DNA of 64,000 nt, taken from the NCBI RefSeq assembly GCF_001425745.1, contig NZ_LMDF01000006.1:506036-570035 (forward strand), written 5' to 3'. Position 1 is the first letter of the stretch. The number at the start of each line of letters is the position of its first letter. The notes below the pieces were generated by a model, which did no database searches, was not told the DNA's origin, and was given only the letters and a program-made list of their open reading frames with translations. The stretch comes from Caulobacter sp. Root343. GTDB taxonomy: Bacteria > Pseudomonadota > Alphaproteobacteria > Caulobacterales > Caulobacteraceae. Shown here piece by piece: positions 31,077 to 40,422 of the stretch. The translations under genes and the position numbers were made by a program.

Positions 31077-33491
31077 ATGCCGCCCAGAAACGTCCTGCTC
31101 TCCGCCAGCGTCCTGGCGCTTTCGAGCCTGAGCTCGATCGCCGCCCATGCCGACGCAATAGCGGCCCAGCCCCAGGTTGCCGATCAGGTCGACGCGGTGG
31201 TCATCGTGGCGCGGGACAAGGCGGGTCTGTTGGAAAAGCAGCCGAGCCAAACCGTGTTCGGCCTCGCCAAGCCCCTGATCGAGACGCCGCGATCGGCCAG
31301 CCTGGTCAGCGACGTGACCTTGGAGCGCTACGGCGTGCTGACCCTGGACGGCGTCACCAAGGTCTCGCCCGGAACCCACACGGCCAGCTTCTACGGCGTG
31401 CCCGGCGCGCTCAACATCCGAGGCACCCTGGCCGAGAACTATTTCCGCGGCTTCAAGCGGGTCGAGAACCGCGGCACCTATTCGACCCCGATCGGCGGCG
31501 CGGCGCGGATCGAGATCCTGCGCGGCCCGCCGACCCCGGTCTATGGCGCCGGCAAGGTCGGCGGCCTGGTCAACTTCATTCCCAAGTCGGCCCGCGACGA
31601 AGGCCGCTTCCTGGCCGCGCCGGAAGGGGAGGTGACGGCCACCTTCGGCAGCTACAACAAGAAGCTGGTCACCGGCCAGTTCGGCGCCCCCGTGACCCTG
31701 GGCAAGGCCGAGGGGGGTGTCTGGGTCTATGGCGAGGCCGAGGACAGCCACAGCTACTACAAGGGCATCTATCCGCGTCACCAGACGCTGGAGCTGTCGT
31801 CCGACTTCGATCTCGGGAATGGCTGGAGCACGGCCTTCGGCGGCATGGTGTTCCATTCGACGGGCGACGTGCAGACGCCGGGCTGGAACCGCCTGACCCA
31901 GGACCTGATCGACAACCGCGCCTACATCACCGGCCGCGATACGACGCTGAAAGACACGGACGGCAACGGCAAGCTGACGCCCAACGAGGTCGGCTTCTAT
32001 CCCTATGCCAGCGCGCTCTACATCCCATACTACGGCTTCCCGAGCAGCGACGCGGCCCACGCGCTGGACACCGGCGTCGGCACGACCAGGCTCGACCGCC
32101 GCACGGTCTATATCAGCCCGGCCGACTTCTCGCGGACCAACACCCAGACCCTCTATTTCGACCTGGCCCAGGACCTGGGCGGCGACCGGTCGCTGAAGCT
32201 GCAGCTGTTCCATGATCGCCAGGACAACAGGCGCTTCGTCTCGTACGGCTATCCGTCTGCGACGAACGCCAAGGTCAGCGAGGTCCGCCTGACCTACGCC
32301 TTCCCAACTGAGCTCGGCGGCGTCCACGCCCGCACCCTGACCGGAGCCTCGCACCGCTGGTACGAGGGCCGCCGCCGCGAGAGCTTCAACAGCGGCCTGA
32401 TCGCCCTGGACCGCCGCGACATCAGCTTCGGCGCCACGCCCACCGACACCATCGACAGCCCGTTCGACGACGAGCCGGGCGGGATCGGCCTGCGGTGGGA
32501 GAACGACAACCGCTCGACCTGGAAGCAGACGGGCGTCTTCGTCACCTCCGACATCGAGGCCGGCCGCTTCAACCTGGTGCTGGGCGGGCGCTGGGACCAC
32601 TATAGCGTCGAGAGCCAGGACACCGGCTTCCTCAGCTATGTCGTTGCGGGTCGCCAGGCGGACGACCGGAACAAGGCCACCTACAGCGCCAGCCTGACCT
32701 ACAAGCTGCCGGTCGGCCTGATGCCCTATGTCAGCTACGCCAAGGCCGCCGCGCTCGAGATGAGCCAGGCCGGCGATGTCGCCCCGAACCTGGTGGCCGA
32801 CGGCTCGTGGCTATCCAGCTCCGACCTGACCGAGGCGGGCGTCAAGTTCCAGCTGCTGCGCGGGACCCTGATCGGCTCGTTGGCCGCCTACCGCCAGAAC
32901 CGCACCCAGATCGCCGGGGCCATCTCGCCGCCGACCGTGCAGGGCACGCGCGCCAAGGGCGTCGAGCTGGAAGTCCGTTGGCTGGCCTCCGAGCGCCTGT
33001 CGTTCACCTTCGCCGGCAACAGCCAACGCACGACGGTGAAGGGGCCGGACACGTCATTCCAGTACATCCCCGCCTACACCGCCGGCGTCCCAGGCGCGCA
33101 AGCCTATGGCGGCTCGTACGTGGTGTGGAGCTTCGCCGGCCTGCCAGGGCGAAGCGGCGACTACGCCTACACCCTGATCCCCAAGTCGGTGGTCAGCCTG
33201 TACGGGACCTATACCAGCAAGGGCTATGACTGGGGGCAGGCGGGCGCGACCGTCGGGGTCAGCCACGTCAGCCATACGGCCGGCACCGTGCAGGACGCGG
33301 TGCGCTATCCCGCCTACGCCCTGGTCAATGCCTCGGCTTTCGTGAACCGTGGGCCGTACACCCTGTCGGTCAACATCGATAACCTGTTCGACAAGTTCTA
33401 TTTCACCCCAGACGCCGACACCTACGCCAACCTCGGCGCCTTGCCGGGCAAGGGCCGCGAGTGGCGTGCCACCCTGAAGCGGACGTTCTGA
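31077..33491 (+). CDS. TonB-dependent siderophore-type receptor with an EF-hand-like loop
   Basis: The 804-residue receptor has a signal peptide (cleavage near AAHAD), plug motifs LAKPLIETPRSASLVSDVTL and RIEILRGPPTPVYGAGKVGG, and a barrel ending LKRTF with a terminal Phe. The plug resembles ferric-siderophore receptors. Residues 293-304, DTDGNGKLTPNE, match a canonical EF-hand calcium loop and fall in a predicted extracellular loop. GTG 31059 is an alternative start, but AAGG precedes ATG 31077. Preceded by the GntR gene, and followed two bases later by an MFS gene, suggesting one uptake operon. Confidence 0.92.
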   Translation: MPPRNVLLSASVLALSSLSSIAAHADAIAAQPQVADQVDAVVIVARDKAGLLEKQPSQTVFGLAKPLIETPRSASLVSDVTLERYGVLTLDGVTKVSPGTHTASFYGVPGALNIRGTLAENYFRGFKRVENRGTYSTPIGGAARIEILRGPPTPVYGAGKVGGLVNFIPKSARDEGRFLAAPEGEVTATFGSYNKKLVTGQFGAPVTLGKAEGGVWVYGEAEDSHSYYKGIYPRHQTLELSSDFDLGNGWSTAFGGMVFHSTGDVQTPGWNRLTQDLIDNRAYITGRDTTLKDTDGNGKLTPNEVGFYPYASALYIPYYGFPSSDAAHALDTGVGTTRLDRRTVYISPADFSRTNTQTLYFDLAQDLGGDRSLKLQLFHDRQDNRRFVSYGYPSATNAKVSEVRLTYAFPTELGGVHARTLTGASHRWYEGRRRESFNSGLIALDRRDISFGATPTDTIDSPFDDEPGGIGLRWENDNRSTWKQTGVFVTSDIEAGRFNLVLGGRWDHYSVESQDTGFLSYVVAGRQADDRNKATYSASLTYKLPVGLMPYVSYAKAAALEMSQAGDVAPNLVADGSWLSSSDLTEAGVKFQLLRGTLIGSLAAYRQNRTQIAGAISPPTVQGTRAKGVELEVRWLASERLSFTFAGNSQRTTVKGPDTSFQYIPAYTAGVPGAQAYGGSYVVWSFAGLPGRSGDYAYTLIPKSVVSLYGTYTSKGYDWGQAGATVGVSHVSHTAGTVQDAVRYPAYALVNASAFVNRGPYTLSVNIDNLFDKFYFTPDADTYANLGALPGKGREWRATLKRTF

Positions 33492-33493
33492 TC

Positions 33494-34774
33494 GTGACCA
33501 CGACTTCCGAAGACCGCTTCCGTCCTTGGCTGCTGCTGGCCGGGTTCAGCCTGCTGCTGTTCCTGATCACCGCCTCGACCTACGGCTCGCTGGGCGTCGT
33601 CTTGCCGGCGATGATCGGTGAGTTGAAATGGAGCTTCGAGAAGGCGTTTCTGGGCTTTTCGGTGCTGGGCGTGTTCACCGGCGCCTCGTCGTGGCTGCCG
33701 GCGATCCTGATCCGCCGGATCGGCGTGCGCGGGACCTTGCTGCTGGGCGCGGCGGTGCTGGCCGGCGGTTTCCTGGGGCTGGCCAATTCGGAGAGCCTGC
33801 TCAGCTACTACGCCGGCGCGGCCGCGTGCGGAGTCGGCTTCCAGATGGCCGCCCTGATCCCCGGCACTCACGTTCTGTCGTCGCTGTTCCGCAAGCGGGC
33901 CCTGCCGTTCGGCATCTATTTCACCTTCGGCTCGCTGGGCGGCGCGGCCGGGCCGTGGATGGCCCTGAGCCTGATGGGCGCCAGCCATGACGACTGGCGG
34001 CTCTACTGGATCGTCCAGGCGGTGCTGGCGGCGGCGGTGGGCGTGATCTGCGCCCTGATGGTCGGGGGCGCCAAGTGGCTGGCGGCGGCCGCGCACGAGG
34101 TCGATCTCAAGGTAGAGGCGGAGGCCCGTCAGGCCCCCGCCGACGCCCGCGTCTATCGCACGGCCCACGAGTGGACGGTGAAGCAGGCGCTGCGCACGCC
34201 GCAGTTCTACATCCTGGTCGCGGCCTATTTCAGCCACCTGCTGGTCGGCGTCACCGTGGCCAGCGTCTCGGTCACCCACCTGACCGAGCTTGGCGTCGCG
34301 GCCGGTGTGGCGGCGGTGGCGGCGGGCGCTCTCGCGGCCAAGATGCTGAGCCTGGAATCGCTGATGCAGACCCTGGCCCGCCTGGCCGGCGGCGCGCTGG
34401 GCGACCGGATCGACCCGCGCTGGCTGCTGGTCTTCGCGCAAGGGATGCTGGTCGCCGGCCTGCTGGCCCTGGCCCACGCCGCCACGCCGGCCCTGATGCT
34501 GCTCTACGCCCTCGGCACGGGCGTCGGCTTCGGCCTCACCGTGCTGGCGGTGACCGTGCTGTTGCTGAACTATTACGGCCGCCAGAGCAATCTGGAGCTG
34601 TTCTCGCTGACCTGCCTGGTCGGGGCCGTCTCGGCGGCGGGGCCGTTCATCGCCGGGGCCATGCGCGACCGGCTGGGCAGCTTCGCCCCGACCTTCCAGC
34701 TGTTCGCGGCGGTGACGGCGGTGGTGTTCGTCGCGGTGATGGCCATGCGGCCGCCCCGAGCGCCGCAGCCTTAG
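33494..34774 (+). CDS. MFS transporter
   Basis: The 426-residue protein starts at GTG 33494, two bases after the receptor's TGA. Twelve hydrophobic spans are visible, beginning PWLLLAGFSLLLFLITASTY and including GGALGDRIDPRWLL, an MFS motif A variant between the halves. It would carry the receptor's ligand or a derivative (for example an organic acid or the iron-stripped carrier) across the inner membrane. Tight coupling to the receptor gene supports this; the substrate is not readable. Confidence 0.88.
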   Translation: MTTTSEDRFRPWLLLAGFSLLLFLITASTYGSLGVVLPAMIGELKWSFEKAFLGFSVLGVFTGASSWLPAILIRRIGVRGTLLLGAAVLAGGFLGLANSESLLSYYAGAAACGVGFQMAALIPGTHVLSSLFRKRALPFGIYFTFGSLGGAAGPWMALSLMGASHDDWRLYWIVQAVLAAAVGVICALMVGGAKWLAAAAHEVDLKVEAEARQAPADARVYRTAHEWTVKQALRTPQFYILVAAYFSHLLVGVTVASVSVTHLTELGVAAGVAAVAAGALAAKMLSLESLMQTLARLAGGALGDRIDPRWLLVFAQGMLVAGLLALAHAATPALMLLYALGTGVGFGLTVLAVTVLLLNYYGRQSNLELFSLTCLVGAVSAAGPFIAGAMRDRLGSFAPTFQLFAAVTAVVFVAVMAMRPPRAPQP

Positions 34775-34785
34775 GAAACCGACCA

Positions 34786-34830
34786 AAGAAAAAGCCGCCC
34801 CGGTCCCCCGGGGCGGCTTCGTCATTTTTC
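34786..34830. terminator. Bidirectional Rho-independent terminator
   Basis: GCCGCCCCGG (34794-34803) pairs with CCGGGGCGGC (34808-34817). The plus strand continues TTCGTCATTTTT and the minus strand TTTTTCTTTGG, so it ends both the MFS gene and the convergent TorF gene. Confidence 0.9.
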
Positions 34831-34847
34831 GGACTAAGCGGAGAGGC

Positions 34848-35540
34848 TTAGAACGCGGCCTTCAGGCTGACAGCGATGCGGCTGTCATAGATCTTGCCGA
34901 AGTTGTGTTCGTCGGTGTCGTGGTAGCGCAGGTCGGCCGACAGCTTGTCGGTCAGAGCGTAGCTGACGCCGAGGTTCCAGGTGTTGTAGTTGCCGTAGTT
35001 CTCGATGGCTTGGTGGCCGACGGCGCCCGACAGGGTCAGCTTCGGCGCGATCGGGAGCGCGGCGTTGGCTTCGACGTAGGTGGCGTTGCCGCCCTTGCCC
35101 GGGAATTCCGGCGAGTAGTACACGGCGGCGCCCAGGGTGGCCGGGCCGAAGGCGTGCGAAGCGGCGGCCTTCAGTTCGACGTAGCTGTACGAACCGGGGG
35201 TCAGGCCCTTGTCTTCCAGGTAGCCGTAATAGACGACGCCCAGGTCCAGGTTGGTGTCGCCGATGGTCGGCTTCACGCCAGCGTACAGGTCGATTTCGGC
35301 GGTCGGGTCATCGGCGCCGAAGTCGACGTTCGAGGCCCAGACGCCCGCGTAGCCGATGCCGTAGCCGGCATCGATGCCGCCGAACACTTGCGGATCTTCT
35401 TGGGTTTGGCTGACGCCGCGGAACACGTAGTCGCTGGCGACGCCCAGGTTGTAGGAGAGCTTCAGCTCTTCGGCCATCGCGGCGCCGCTCAGCGCGACGG
35501 TGGCGGCGGCCGCGGCCAGCGCGATTTTCATGGCTTTCAT
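34848..35540 (-). CDS. TorF family putative porin
   Basis: The 230-residue outer-membrane protein has a signal peptide (MKAMKIALAAAAATVALSGA, cleaved at AMA-EE) and the characteristic start of the mature part: SYNLGVASDYVFRGVSQTQE, found in TorF/gcw_chp proteins. Alternating beta strands (YAGVWASNVDFGADDPTAEI, VVYYGYLEDKG, LRYHDTD) end in AAF. It probably forms a small channel. ATG 35538-35540 follows AAGGGGA. A 15-base palindrome lies in the promoter region. Confidence 0.88.
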   Translation of the reverse strand: MKAMKIALAAAAATVALSGAAMAEELKLSYNLGVASDYVFRGVSQTQEDPQVFGGIDAGYGIGYAGVWASNVDFGADDPTAEIDLYAGVKPTIGDTNLDLGVVYYGYLEDKGLTPGSYSYVELKAAASHAFGPATLGAAVYYSPEFPGKGGNATYVEANAALPIAPKLTLSGAVGHQAIENYGNYNTWNLGVSYALTDKLSADLRYHDTDEHNFGKIYDSRIAVSLKAAF

Positions 35541-35692
35541 AGTTCTATCCCCTTTTTCTGTGTCGTCTCTCGGGTTGGTTCCCAAGCGCCGACGGCGCCT
35601 GCAAGCGCGTTTGCGTCCCCGTTGGATTAGTCGGCGACCCGCCCTTAGTTGCAATCAGGGGACTCGGAACGCCAGCGAGAAGGGCGCCTGTG

Positions 35693-35707
35693 GCTCAAAG
35701 TTTGAGC
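35693..35707. promoter_or_regulatory. Palindrome upstream of the TorF gene
   Basis: GCTCAAA-G-TTTGAGC is a perfect 7+1+7 inverted repeat about 150 bases before the TorF start. It lies within a larger repeat GGCGCCTGT (about 35684) and ACAGGCGCC (about 35750). Possible operator or the end of the SDR-side transcript. Confidence 0.4.
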
Positions 35708-35787
35708 GCACTGTGACGATTTTGCTTCAGATCATGCGCATATCGGCAACAGGCGCCGGAAAAGCGAATGCCGCTCGCCTGTGATAT

Positions 35788-36591
35788 TTACCGCATCGAA
35801 AGACTCGCGCCGCCCAGGTGCAGGCCAGCGTCGACCAGCAGGGTCTCGCCGGTCACATGACGCGAGGCGGGCGAGGCCAGGAAGACCGCGGCCCCGGCGA
35901 TGTCCTCGGCGTTCGAAGCGACCTTCAGCGGCGTGGCGGCCGCCGCGCCGGCCCGAAGCCGATCGACGCGCTCGGCGTCCATGGCCTTGCCGAACCAGGG
36001 CGTGTCGATGAAGCCGGGACAGATGGCGTTGACGCGGATACGCGGCGCCAGCGCTCTGGCCAGCGACAGGGTCATGGTGGTCATCGCGCCCTTCGAGGCG
36101 GCATAGGGCACCGACGAGCCGTTGCCGACCACGCCGGCGATCGAGGCTGTGTTGACGACGGCTCCCGGGGCGGGAGCGGCCTCCAGCAGCGAGCGGGCGG
36201 CGCGCACCATCTGGAAGGCGCCGACCACATTGACCGAATAGAGCCGCAGGAAGTCCTCGGCGTTCACCGCGTCGAGGTCGGCGTGGTCGGGGGCGAACTT
36301 GGTGACGCCGGCGTTGTTGAACAGGGCGTCGATCCGGCCCGTGGCGTCGGCGGCCGCCGCGATCCTGCGGCAGTCCTCGTCGGTGGCGACGTCACCCTGG
36401 ACCAGGGCGGCCCTGGCCCCCTCGGCCTGGACCAGGCGGGCGGTCTCCTCGGCCTCCTCGGCGCTGCGGGCGAAGTTGACGATGACGAGGCCCGCGCCCC
36501 GCCGGGCGGTTTCCACCGCGATCGCGCGGCCCAGACCCGTGGAGGCGCCCGTGACCACCACCGTGAATCCGTCGAAGTCCCGTCCCGACAT
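35788..36591 (-). CDS. SDR family oxidoreductase
   Basis: The 267-residue protein is a classical short-chain dehydrogenase: TGASTGLGRAIAVE (cofactor loop), DALFNNAGVTKF (NNAG), NTASIAGVVGNGSS with catalytic Ser, YAASKGAM with Tyr and Lys, and the PG motif in NAICPGFIDTPWFG. NAD(P)-dependent alcohol/ketone reduction is likely. ATG 36589-36591 follows GGGAGAG. It diverges from queF; nothing indicates a shared pathway. Confidence 0.9.
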   Translation of the reverse strand: MSGRDFDGFTVVVTGASTGLGRAIAVETARRGAGLVIVNFARSAEEAEETARLVQAEGARAALVQGDVATDEDCRRIAAAADATGRIDALFNNAGVTKFAPDHADLDAVNAEDFLRLYSVNVVGAFQMVRAARSLLEAAPAPGAVVNTASIAGVVGNGSSVPYAASKGAMTTMTLSLARALAPRIRVNAICPGFIDTPWFGKAMDAERVDRLRAGAAAATPLKVASNAEDIAGAAVFLASPASRHVTGETLLVDAGLHLGGASLSMR

Positions 36592-36687
36592 CGTTCTCTC
36601 CCAGCCACGCGGCAAACACTTGTTCGCGACGTTGTAGCCGGGGCCAAGCGGCTTGTCTCGCCGCGCCGGGAAGCCTAAATCGCGGCG

Positions 36688-37143
36688 ATGACCGATCTGA
36701 ATGTCACCCAGCTGGGCCGCGTCGTCGACGCGCCTGAGAACCCCGAGGCCGCCGTCCTCGAGCGCGTGCCCAATCCGCAGAGCGACGTGCTGTATCTGGC
36801 CCGCTTCGTCGCGCCGGAGTTCACCTCGCTGTGTCCGGTGACCGGACAGCCGGACTTCGCCCACCTGGTGATCGACTACGCGCCGGGCGACTGGCTGATC
36901 GAGAGCAAGTCGCTGAAGCTTTATCTGACCAGCTTCCGCAACCACGGCTCATTTCACGAGGATTGCACGGTCAAGGTCGGCCGCAAGATCGTCGAGATCG
37001 CCCAGCCGCGCTGGCTGCGCATCGGCGGCTACTGGTATCCGCGCGGCGGCATCCCGATCGACGTGTTCTGGCAGACCGGCCCCGCGCCCGAGGGGCTGTG
37101 GGTCCCCGACCAGGGCGTCGCCCCGTATCGCGGCCGCGGCTGA
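36688..37143 (+). CDS. queF: NADPH-dependent 7-cyano-7-deazaguanine reductase
   Basis: The 151-residue enzyme reduces preQ0 to preQ1 in queuosine biosynthesis. The unimodular QueF signature is present: [20 protein letters not shown] with the nucleophilic Cys49, [18 protein letters not shown] with the conserved Glu, and FHEDCT. Length fits the single-domain (YkvM-like) type. It begins at ATG 36688. No other queuosine gene is near and no preQ1 riboswitch was recognised upstream. Confidence 0.93.
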   Translation: MTDLNVTQLGRVVDAPENPEAAVLERVPNPQSDVLYLARFVAPEFTSLCPVTGQPDFAHLVIDYAPGDWLIESKSLKLYLTSFRNHGSFHEDCTVKVGRKIVEIAQPRWLRIGGYWYPRGGIPIDVFWQTGPAPEGLWVPDQGVAPYRGRG

Positions 37144-37226
37144 AGACGGTCGCCCGAGCGACGAAAGCGGATTCCGGCGCGTCCGAGAAGGGCTGCGCGC
37201 GGCGCGCCTTCCGCTAGACTGCGCCC

Positions 37227-38384
37227 ATGAAAGATATCGACGTCGGGCTGAAGTCGGACCTTTTCAGACAGGCGCTTCTGCTGACCCTGGGCATCTGGGG
37301 ACTGGACACCTTGCTGTTCGCCCTGCCGTACCTGGCCAGCGGCAAGCCGCCACTGCCGGGCATGCTGGCCAGCCACTTCCTGTTCATGGGCCTGGGCGCG
37401 CTGCTGTCGGGTCTGGTCTATGTCCGAGCCAGCCGCACGCCGCGCGACGACCGGCCGGTGCGGTTCGCCGCCTTGCTCCCGGCGGTGGTGGGCCTGGCTC
37501 TGGTCATGGCGACCTCGGACATGCTGATCGGCGGCCACCTGCGAGTGGCGCTCGACGGCGTCCATCCGGCTCCCCGCATGGTGGCCGCCCGGGCCGCCAG
37601 CCAGTTCCTGGTCGGAGCCTGGATGTTCGCCCTGCTGGGCGCGTTATATCTGATGATGATCGCCGTCCGGGTGACCCGCGAGCATGAGGGGCAGCTGGCC
37701 GACGCTCGAGCCCAGGCCCTGGCGGCCGAGGCCCAGGCCAGCGCCGCGCGCCTGGCGGCCCTGCGCTACCAGCTGAACCCGCACTTCCTGTTCAACACCC
37801 TGAACGCCGTCTCGTCGGCGGTGATCACCGGCCGCAACGACGAGGCCGAGTCGATGCTGGCCCGCCTGGCCGAGTTCCTGCGCCTGACCCTGGCCGCCGA
37901 CCCCGAGGCGATGATCCCGCTGGAGGACGAGCTGGCCACCTTGCAGGCCTATCTGGAGATCGAGAGCGTGCGCTTCCGCGACCGGCTGGGGGTCGAGTTC
38001 TCGTGCCCCGACGAGTTGCGCGCCGCCCTGGTCCCCAGCTTCGTGCTGCAGCCCCTGATCGAGAACGCCATCAAGCACGGGGTGGCCCCGACCAGCCGTC
38101 CGGTGACGGTCCGTCTGGAGGTCTCGCGCGACGGCGACGACCTGGTGGTCATCGTCGAGGACGACGGCGAGGCGCCAGCCCACCAGGGCGCGCACCCTGC
38201 GGCCGGCCATCAAGTCGGAAGGGTGGGCGTGGGCCTGACCAACGTCCGCCAGCGGCTGGAGGTGCTGTATGGCGCGCGGGGCGTGCTGCAGGCCGCGCCG
38301 CGCGAGCGGGGCTTTCTGGTGCTGCTCCGCATTCCGCTTCGGCTTGATCCGGCCGCCGTGACGCCCGGGGCCAGGGCGGCGTGA
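37227..38384 (+). CDS. LytS-type sensor histidine kinase
   Basis: The 385-residue protein has about four N-terminal membrane spans (residues 12-150), a coiled-coil segment (REHEGQLADARAQALAAEAQ) and a His_kinase/HATPase module: LRYQLNPHFLFNTLNAVSS with the phospho-accepting His186, LIENAIKHGV (N box) and GVGLTNVRQRLEVLYG (G box). Such kinases sense envelope or nutrient signals and pair with LytTR regulators. The stop overlaps the start of the response regulator (GTGATG), so the two are coupled. Confidence 0.92.
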   Translation: MKDIDVGLKSDLFRQALLLTLGIWGLDTLLFALPYLASGKPPLPGMLASHFLFMGLGALLSGLVYVRASRTPRDDRPVRFAALLPAVVGLALVMATSDMLIGGHLRVALDGVHPAPRMVAARAASQFLVGAWMFALLGALYLMMIAVRVTREHEGQLADARAQALAAEAQASAARLAALRYQLNPHFLFNTLNAVSSAVITGRNDEAESMLARLAEFLRLTLAADPEAMIPLEDELATLQAYLEIESVRFRDRLGVEFSCPDELRAALVPSFVLQPLIENAIKHGVAPTSRPVTVRLEVSRDGDDLVVIVEDDGEAPAHQGAHPAAGHQVGRVGVGLTNVRQRLEVLYGARGVLQAAPRERGFLVLLRIPLRLDPAAVTPGARAA

Positions 38385-39139
38385 TGGAACTGAAGGTCCT
38401 GCTGGTCGACGATGAGCCCGCCGCCCTGGAGCGGCTGTCGGCTCTGTTCGCCCAGATCCCTGACACCCGGCTGGTCGGCGTGGCCCGCAACGGCCGCGAG
38501 GCGGGTCAGGCGATCGCCGAACTCTCGCCCGATCTCGTGATGCTGGACATCCAGATGCCGGAGCTGAGCGGCCTGGCCTTGGCGTCGCAATTGCCCGTCG
38601 GGGCGCGGCCCGAGATCGTCTTCGTCACCGCCTTCGAGGTCTACGCCGCCGACGCCTTCGCGGTGGAGGCTGCCGACTATCTGCTGAAGCCCGTGCGCTT
38701 CGATCGTCTGCGCCAGGCGGTGGAGCGGGCTCGCCGCCGGCGGACCCTGCAGAAGGCCTTCGAACAGGCCGAGGCGGCGCCGGTTCGCGACAACGATCTG
38801 GACGGCATCTGGGTGGCCACGCGCCAAGGCCATGTGCGGGTGGCGGTCAGCGAGATCGACTGGATCGAGGCGGCCAAGGACTATGTCCTGCTGCACACGG
38901 CCACCCGCAGCCATATCCACCGCATCACGATGAGCGCGCTGGAGCAGGGGCTGGACCCGAACAAGATGATCCGCGTCCACCGCTCGGCCTTCGTCAGCCC
39001 CGACCGCGTCGAAGCGGTCAACCGCCTGGGCAAGGGCCTGATCGCTCTTGTCCTGCGCGACGGCGTCGCCGTGCCAGTGGGGCCGACCTATGTGAAGGCG
39101 GTGCAGGCTCGGCTGGGGCTGGCGGCGGAAGAGGCTTAG
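38384..39139 (+). CDS. LytTR family response regulator
   Basis: The 251-residue regulator has a receiver domain (VLLVDDEPAALERL, LVMLDIQMPELSG with phospho-acceptor Asp55, and the Lys in YLLKPV) and a C-terminal LytTR DNA-binding domain (about 145-245: IDWIEAAKDYVLLHTATRSH, FVSPDRVEAVNRLGKG). It begins at ATG 38384, overlapping the kinase TGA; GTG 38381 is an alternative. Partner of the LytS-type kinase; direct-repeat target sites were not located. The stop overlaps that of the convergent gene (TTAG). Confidence 0.93.
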   Translation: MELKVLLVDDEPAALERLSALFAQIPDTRLVGVARNGREAGQAIAELSPDLVMLDIQMPELSGLALASQLPVGARPEIVFVTAFEVYAADAFAVEAADYLLKPVRFDRLRQAVERARRRRTLQKAFEQAEAAPVRDNDLDGIWVATRQGHVRVAVSEIDWIEAAKDYVLLHTATRSHIHRITMSALEQGLDPNKMIRVHRSAFVSPDRVEAVNRLGKGLIALVLRDGVAVPVGPTYVKAVQARLGLAAEEA

Positions 39140-39873
39140 GCGGAGGCGAGAGCCTCGTCCTCGGGCGCCCCGACCGGCGTGAAGGCGATGTTGCGGATCG
39201 CCTCGCGCCCCAGGACGATGTTCTCCAGCGGCTCCTCGCGCGGGTTGCGCACGCGATGGACCATGCCGCCCTTGGCCACCATGGTGAACAGCTCGCAGTC
39301 GCTTAGCACCAGCGAGACGATCTGCTTGGACGAGTCCAAGGTCATGTATTCTACTAGGCCCTCATAGCCGACGGCCGCGCCGTCCAGCTCCAGGGTGGTG
39401 ACGACATAGGCGATCGCGCCTTCGCTGATCGTCGCTTCCGACATCCAGCCATAGAGAGCGCCGCGGATGCGGCTGTGCTTGCGCAGGCGCCAGTCGATGA
39501 CGAGGCGAGTGGCGCCGAAGGTCGCCGCCGACAGGGCGGTCAGGTTCAGCAGGGCCCAGAACAGGCCGAACTCGCGATAGCGATCCGCGGCGCCGTTCAG
39601 GCCCAGGGCGACGACGTAAGGATTGGGATGTGGCAGGCTCCAGCTGGCCTTGGACCACAGGGCGATCAGCTCGCAAGCCGCGTAGAAGCCCGCGCAGGCC
39701 AGGTGCGCGGCCAGGGCGCCGCTGGTGACCAGGGCAAGGGCGACCAGGGAGTTGGGCGGCGGCGGAGTCGGCTCAAGCCGTGTGCGCGGGCCGCCGTAAT
39801 AGACGCCCATCACGAAGGCGAAGCCCGGCGCCAGCAGGAACAGCGCCAGGACGAGATTGAAGCTGAACGTCAC
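39136..39873 (-). CDS. Membrane protein of unknown function
   Basis: The 245-residue protein starts at GTG 39871-39873, which overlaps the stop of the small gene upstream as GTGA. It has three hydrophobic spans (NLVLALFLLAPGFAFVMGVY, LVALALVTSGALAAHLACAG, FGLFWALLNLTALSAATFG) and a soluble C-terminal half (YGWMSEATISEGAIAYVVTT, YMTLDSSKQIVSLVLSDCEL) that looks like a small beta-rich domain. No family was recognised. The C-terminal domain is predicted cytoplasmic. Confidence 0.65.
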   Translation of the reverse strand: MTFSFNLVLALFLLAPGFAFVMGVYYGGPRTRLEPTPPPPNSLVALALVTSGALAAHLACAGFYAACELIALWSKASWSLPHPNPYVVALGLNGAADRYREFGLFWALLNLTALSAATFGATRLVIDWRLRKHSRIRGALYGWMSEATISEGAIAYVVTTLELDGAAVGYEGLVEYMTLDSSKQIVSLVLSDCELFTMVAKGGMVHRVRNPREEPLENIVLGREAIRNIAFTPVGAPEDEALASA

Positions 39874-40034
39874 CCGGCCTTACGCGCGGCCAGTTCGTCC
39901 TCGTCGTCGATGCGCGGCACGCGCAGGATGCCGTCCTTGTCACGTACGGCGTGCTTGAGCACTTCCGACCACGTGCCGTACTTCTCCCGGGCCTTTAGAA
40001 GCGCCTTGCGCGTCCTGGTCGAGGTGACTTTCAT
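39870..40034 (-). CDS. Small basic hypothetical protein (54 aa)
   Basis: ATG 40032-40034 opens a 54-residue frame, MKVTSTRTRKALLKAREKYG, then WSEVLKHAVRDKDGILRVP and an acidic end. The helix-loop pattern and basic N terminus suggest a nucleic-acid-associated or antitoxin-like small protein, but no family was identified. Coupled by GTGA overlap to the membrane protein gene. Confidence 0.55.
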   Translation of the reverse strand: MKVTSTRTRKALLKAREKYGTWSEVLKHAVRDKDGILRVPRIDDEDELAARKAG

Positions 40035-40088
40035 GCCTTGAATATGCCCCCTGTCGGCCGTTTCGCCAAGTCTAGCTCTTGGCCAACT

Positions 40089-40379
40089 TTAGCTCTTGGA
40101 GAGCCGTCGGCGGTTGGCGCGCACCTTCTTGCGCAAGTGGGCCAGCGAACCGGCGGCTATGGCCTGACCCGACGCGCCCAGTTGGCCGGTCGCGGCCAGC
40201 ATCGGCAGCATCAGCCCCGCGGCCACCTTCTCGCCGACCATCAGCTGCGCCTCGGCCTGCGCGGCCGCGCCGCCGGCGGCCAGTTTCATCATGCGCAGGC
40301 CGATGACCGACGAGGCCTCCAACCCCAGCGCCCAGCTGTCGAAGGCCAGGCTGGTCCAGGGATCCTTGCGTCGCGCCAT
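40089..40379 (-). CDS. Small helical hypothetical protein (96 aa), phasin-like in composition
   Basis: The 96-residue product MARRKDPWTSLAFDSWALGL... is Ala/Gly-rich and helical (LAAGGAAAQAEAQLMVGEKV), with a strongly basic C terminus (HLRKKVRANRRRL). The composition recalls small phasin-type proteins, but no motif confirms it. GAGGACA lies before ATG. Its stop region is followed by a short imperfect tandem copy of TAGCTCTTGG at 40072-40099. Confidence 0.5.
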   Translation of the reverse strand: MARRKDPWTSLAFDSWALGLEASSVIGLRMMKLAAGGAAAQAEAQLMVGEKVAAGLMLPMLAATGQLGASGQAIAAGSLAHLRKKVRANRRRLSKS

Positions 40380-40422
40380 GTCGGTGTCCTCGCTTGCTGC
40401 TGAACCAACGCCCGATCCGAGG

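Noticed and set aside
31029-32600. 523-codon minus-strand frame opposite the second TonB receptor
   Set aside because: Same reason: antisense shadow of a clear receptor gene.
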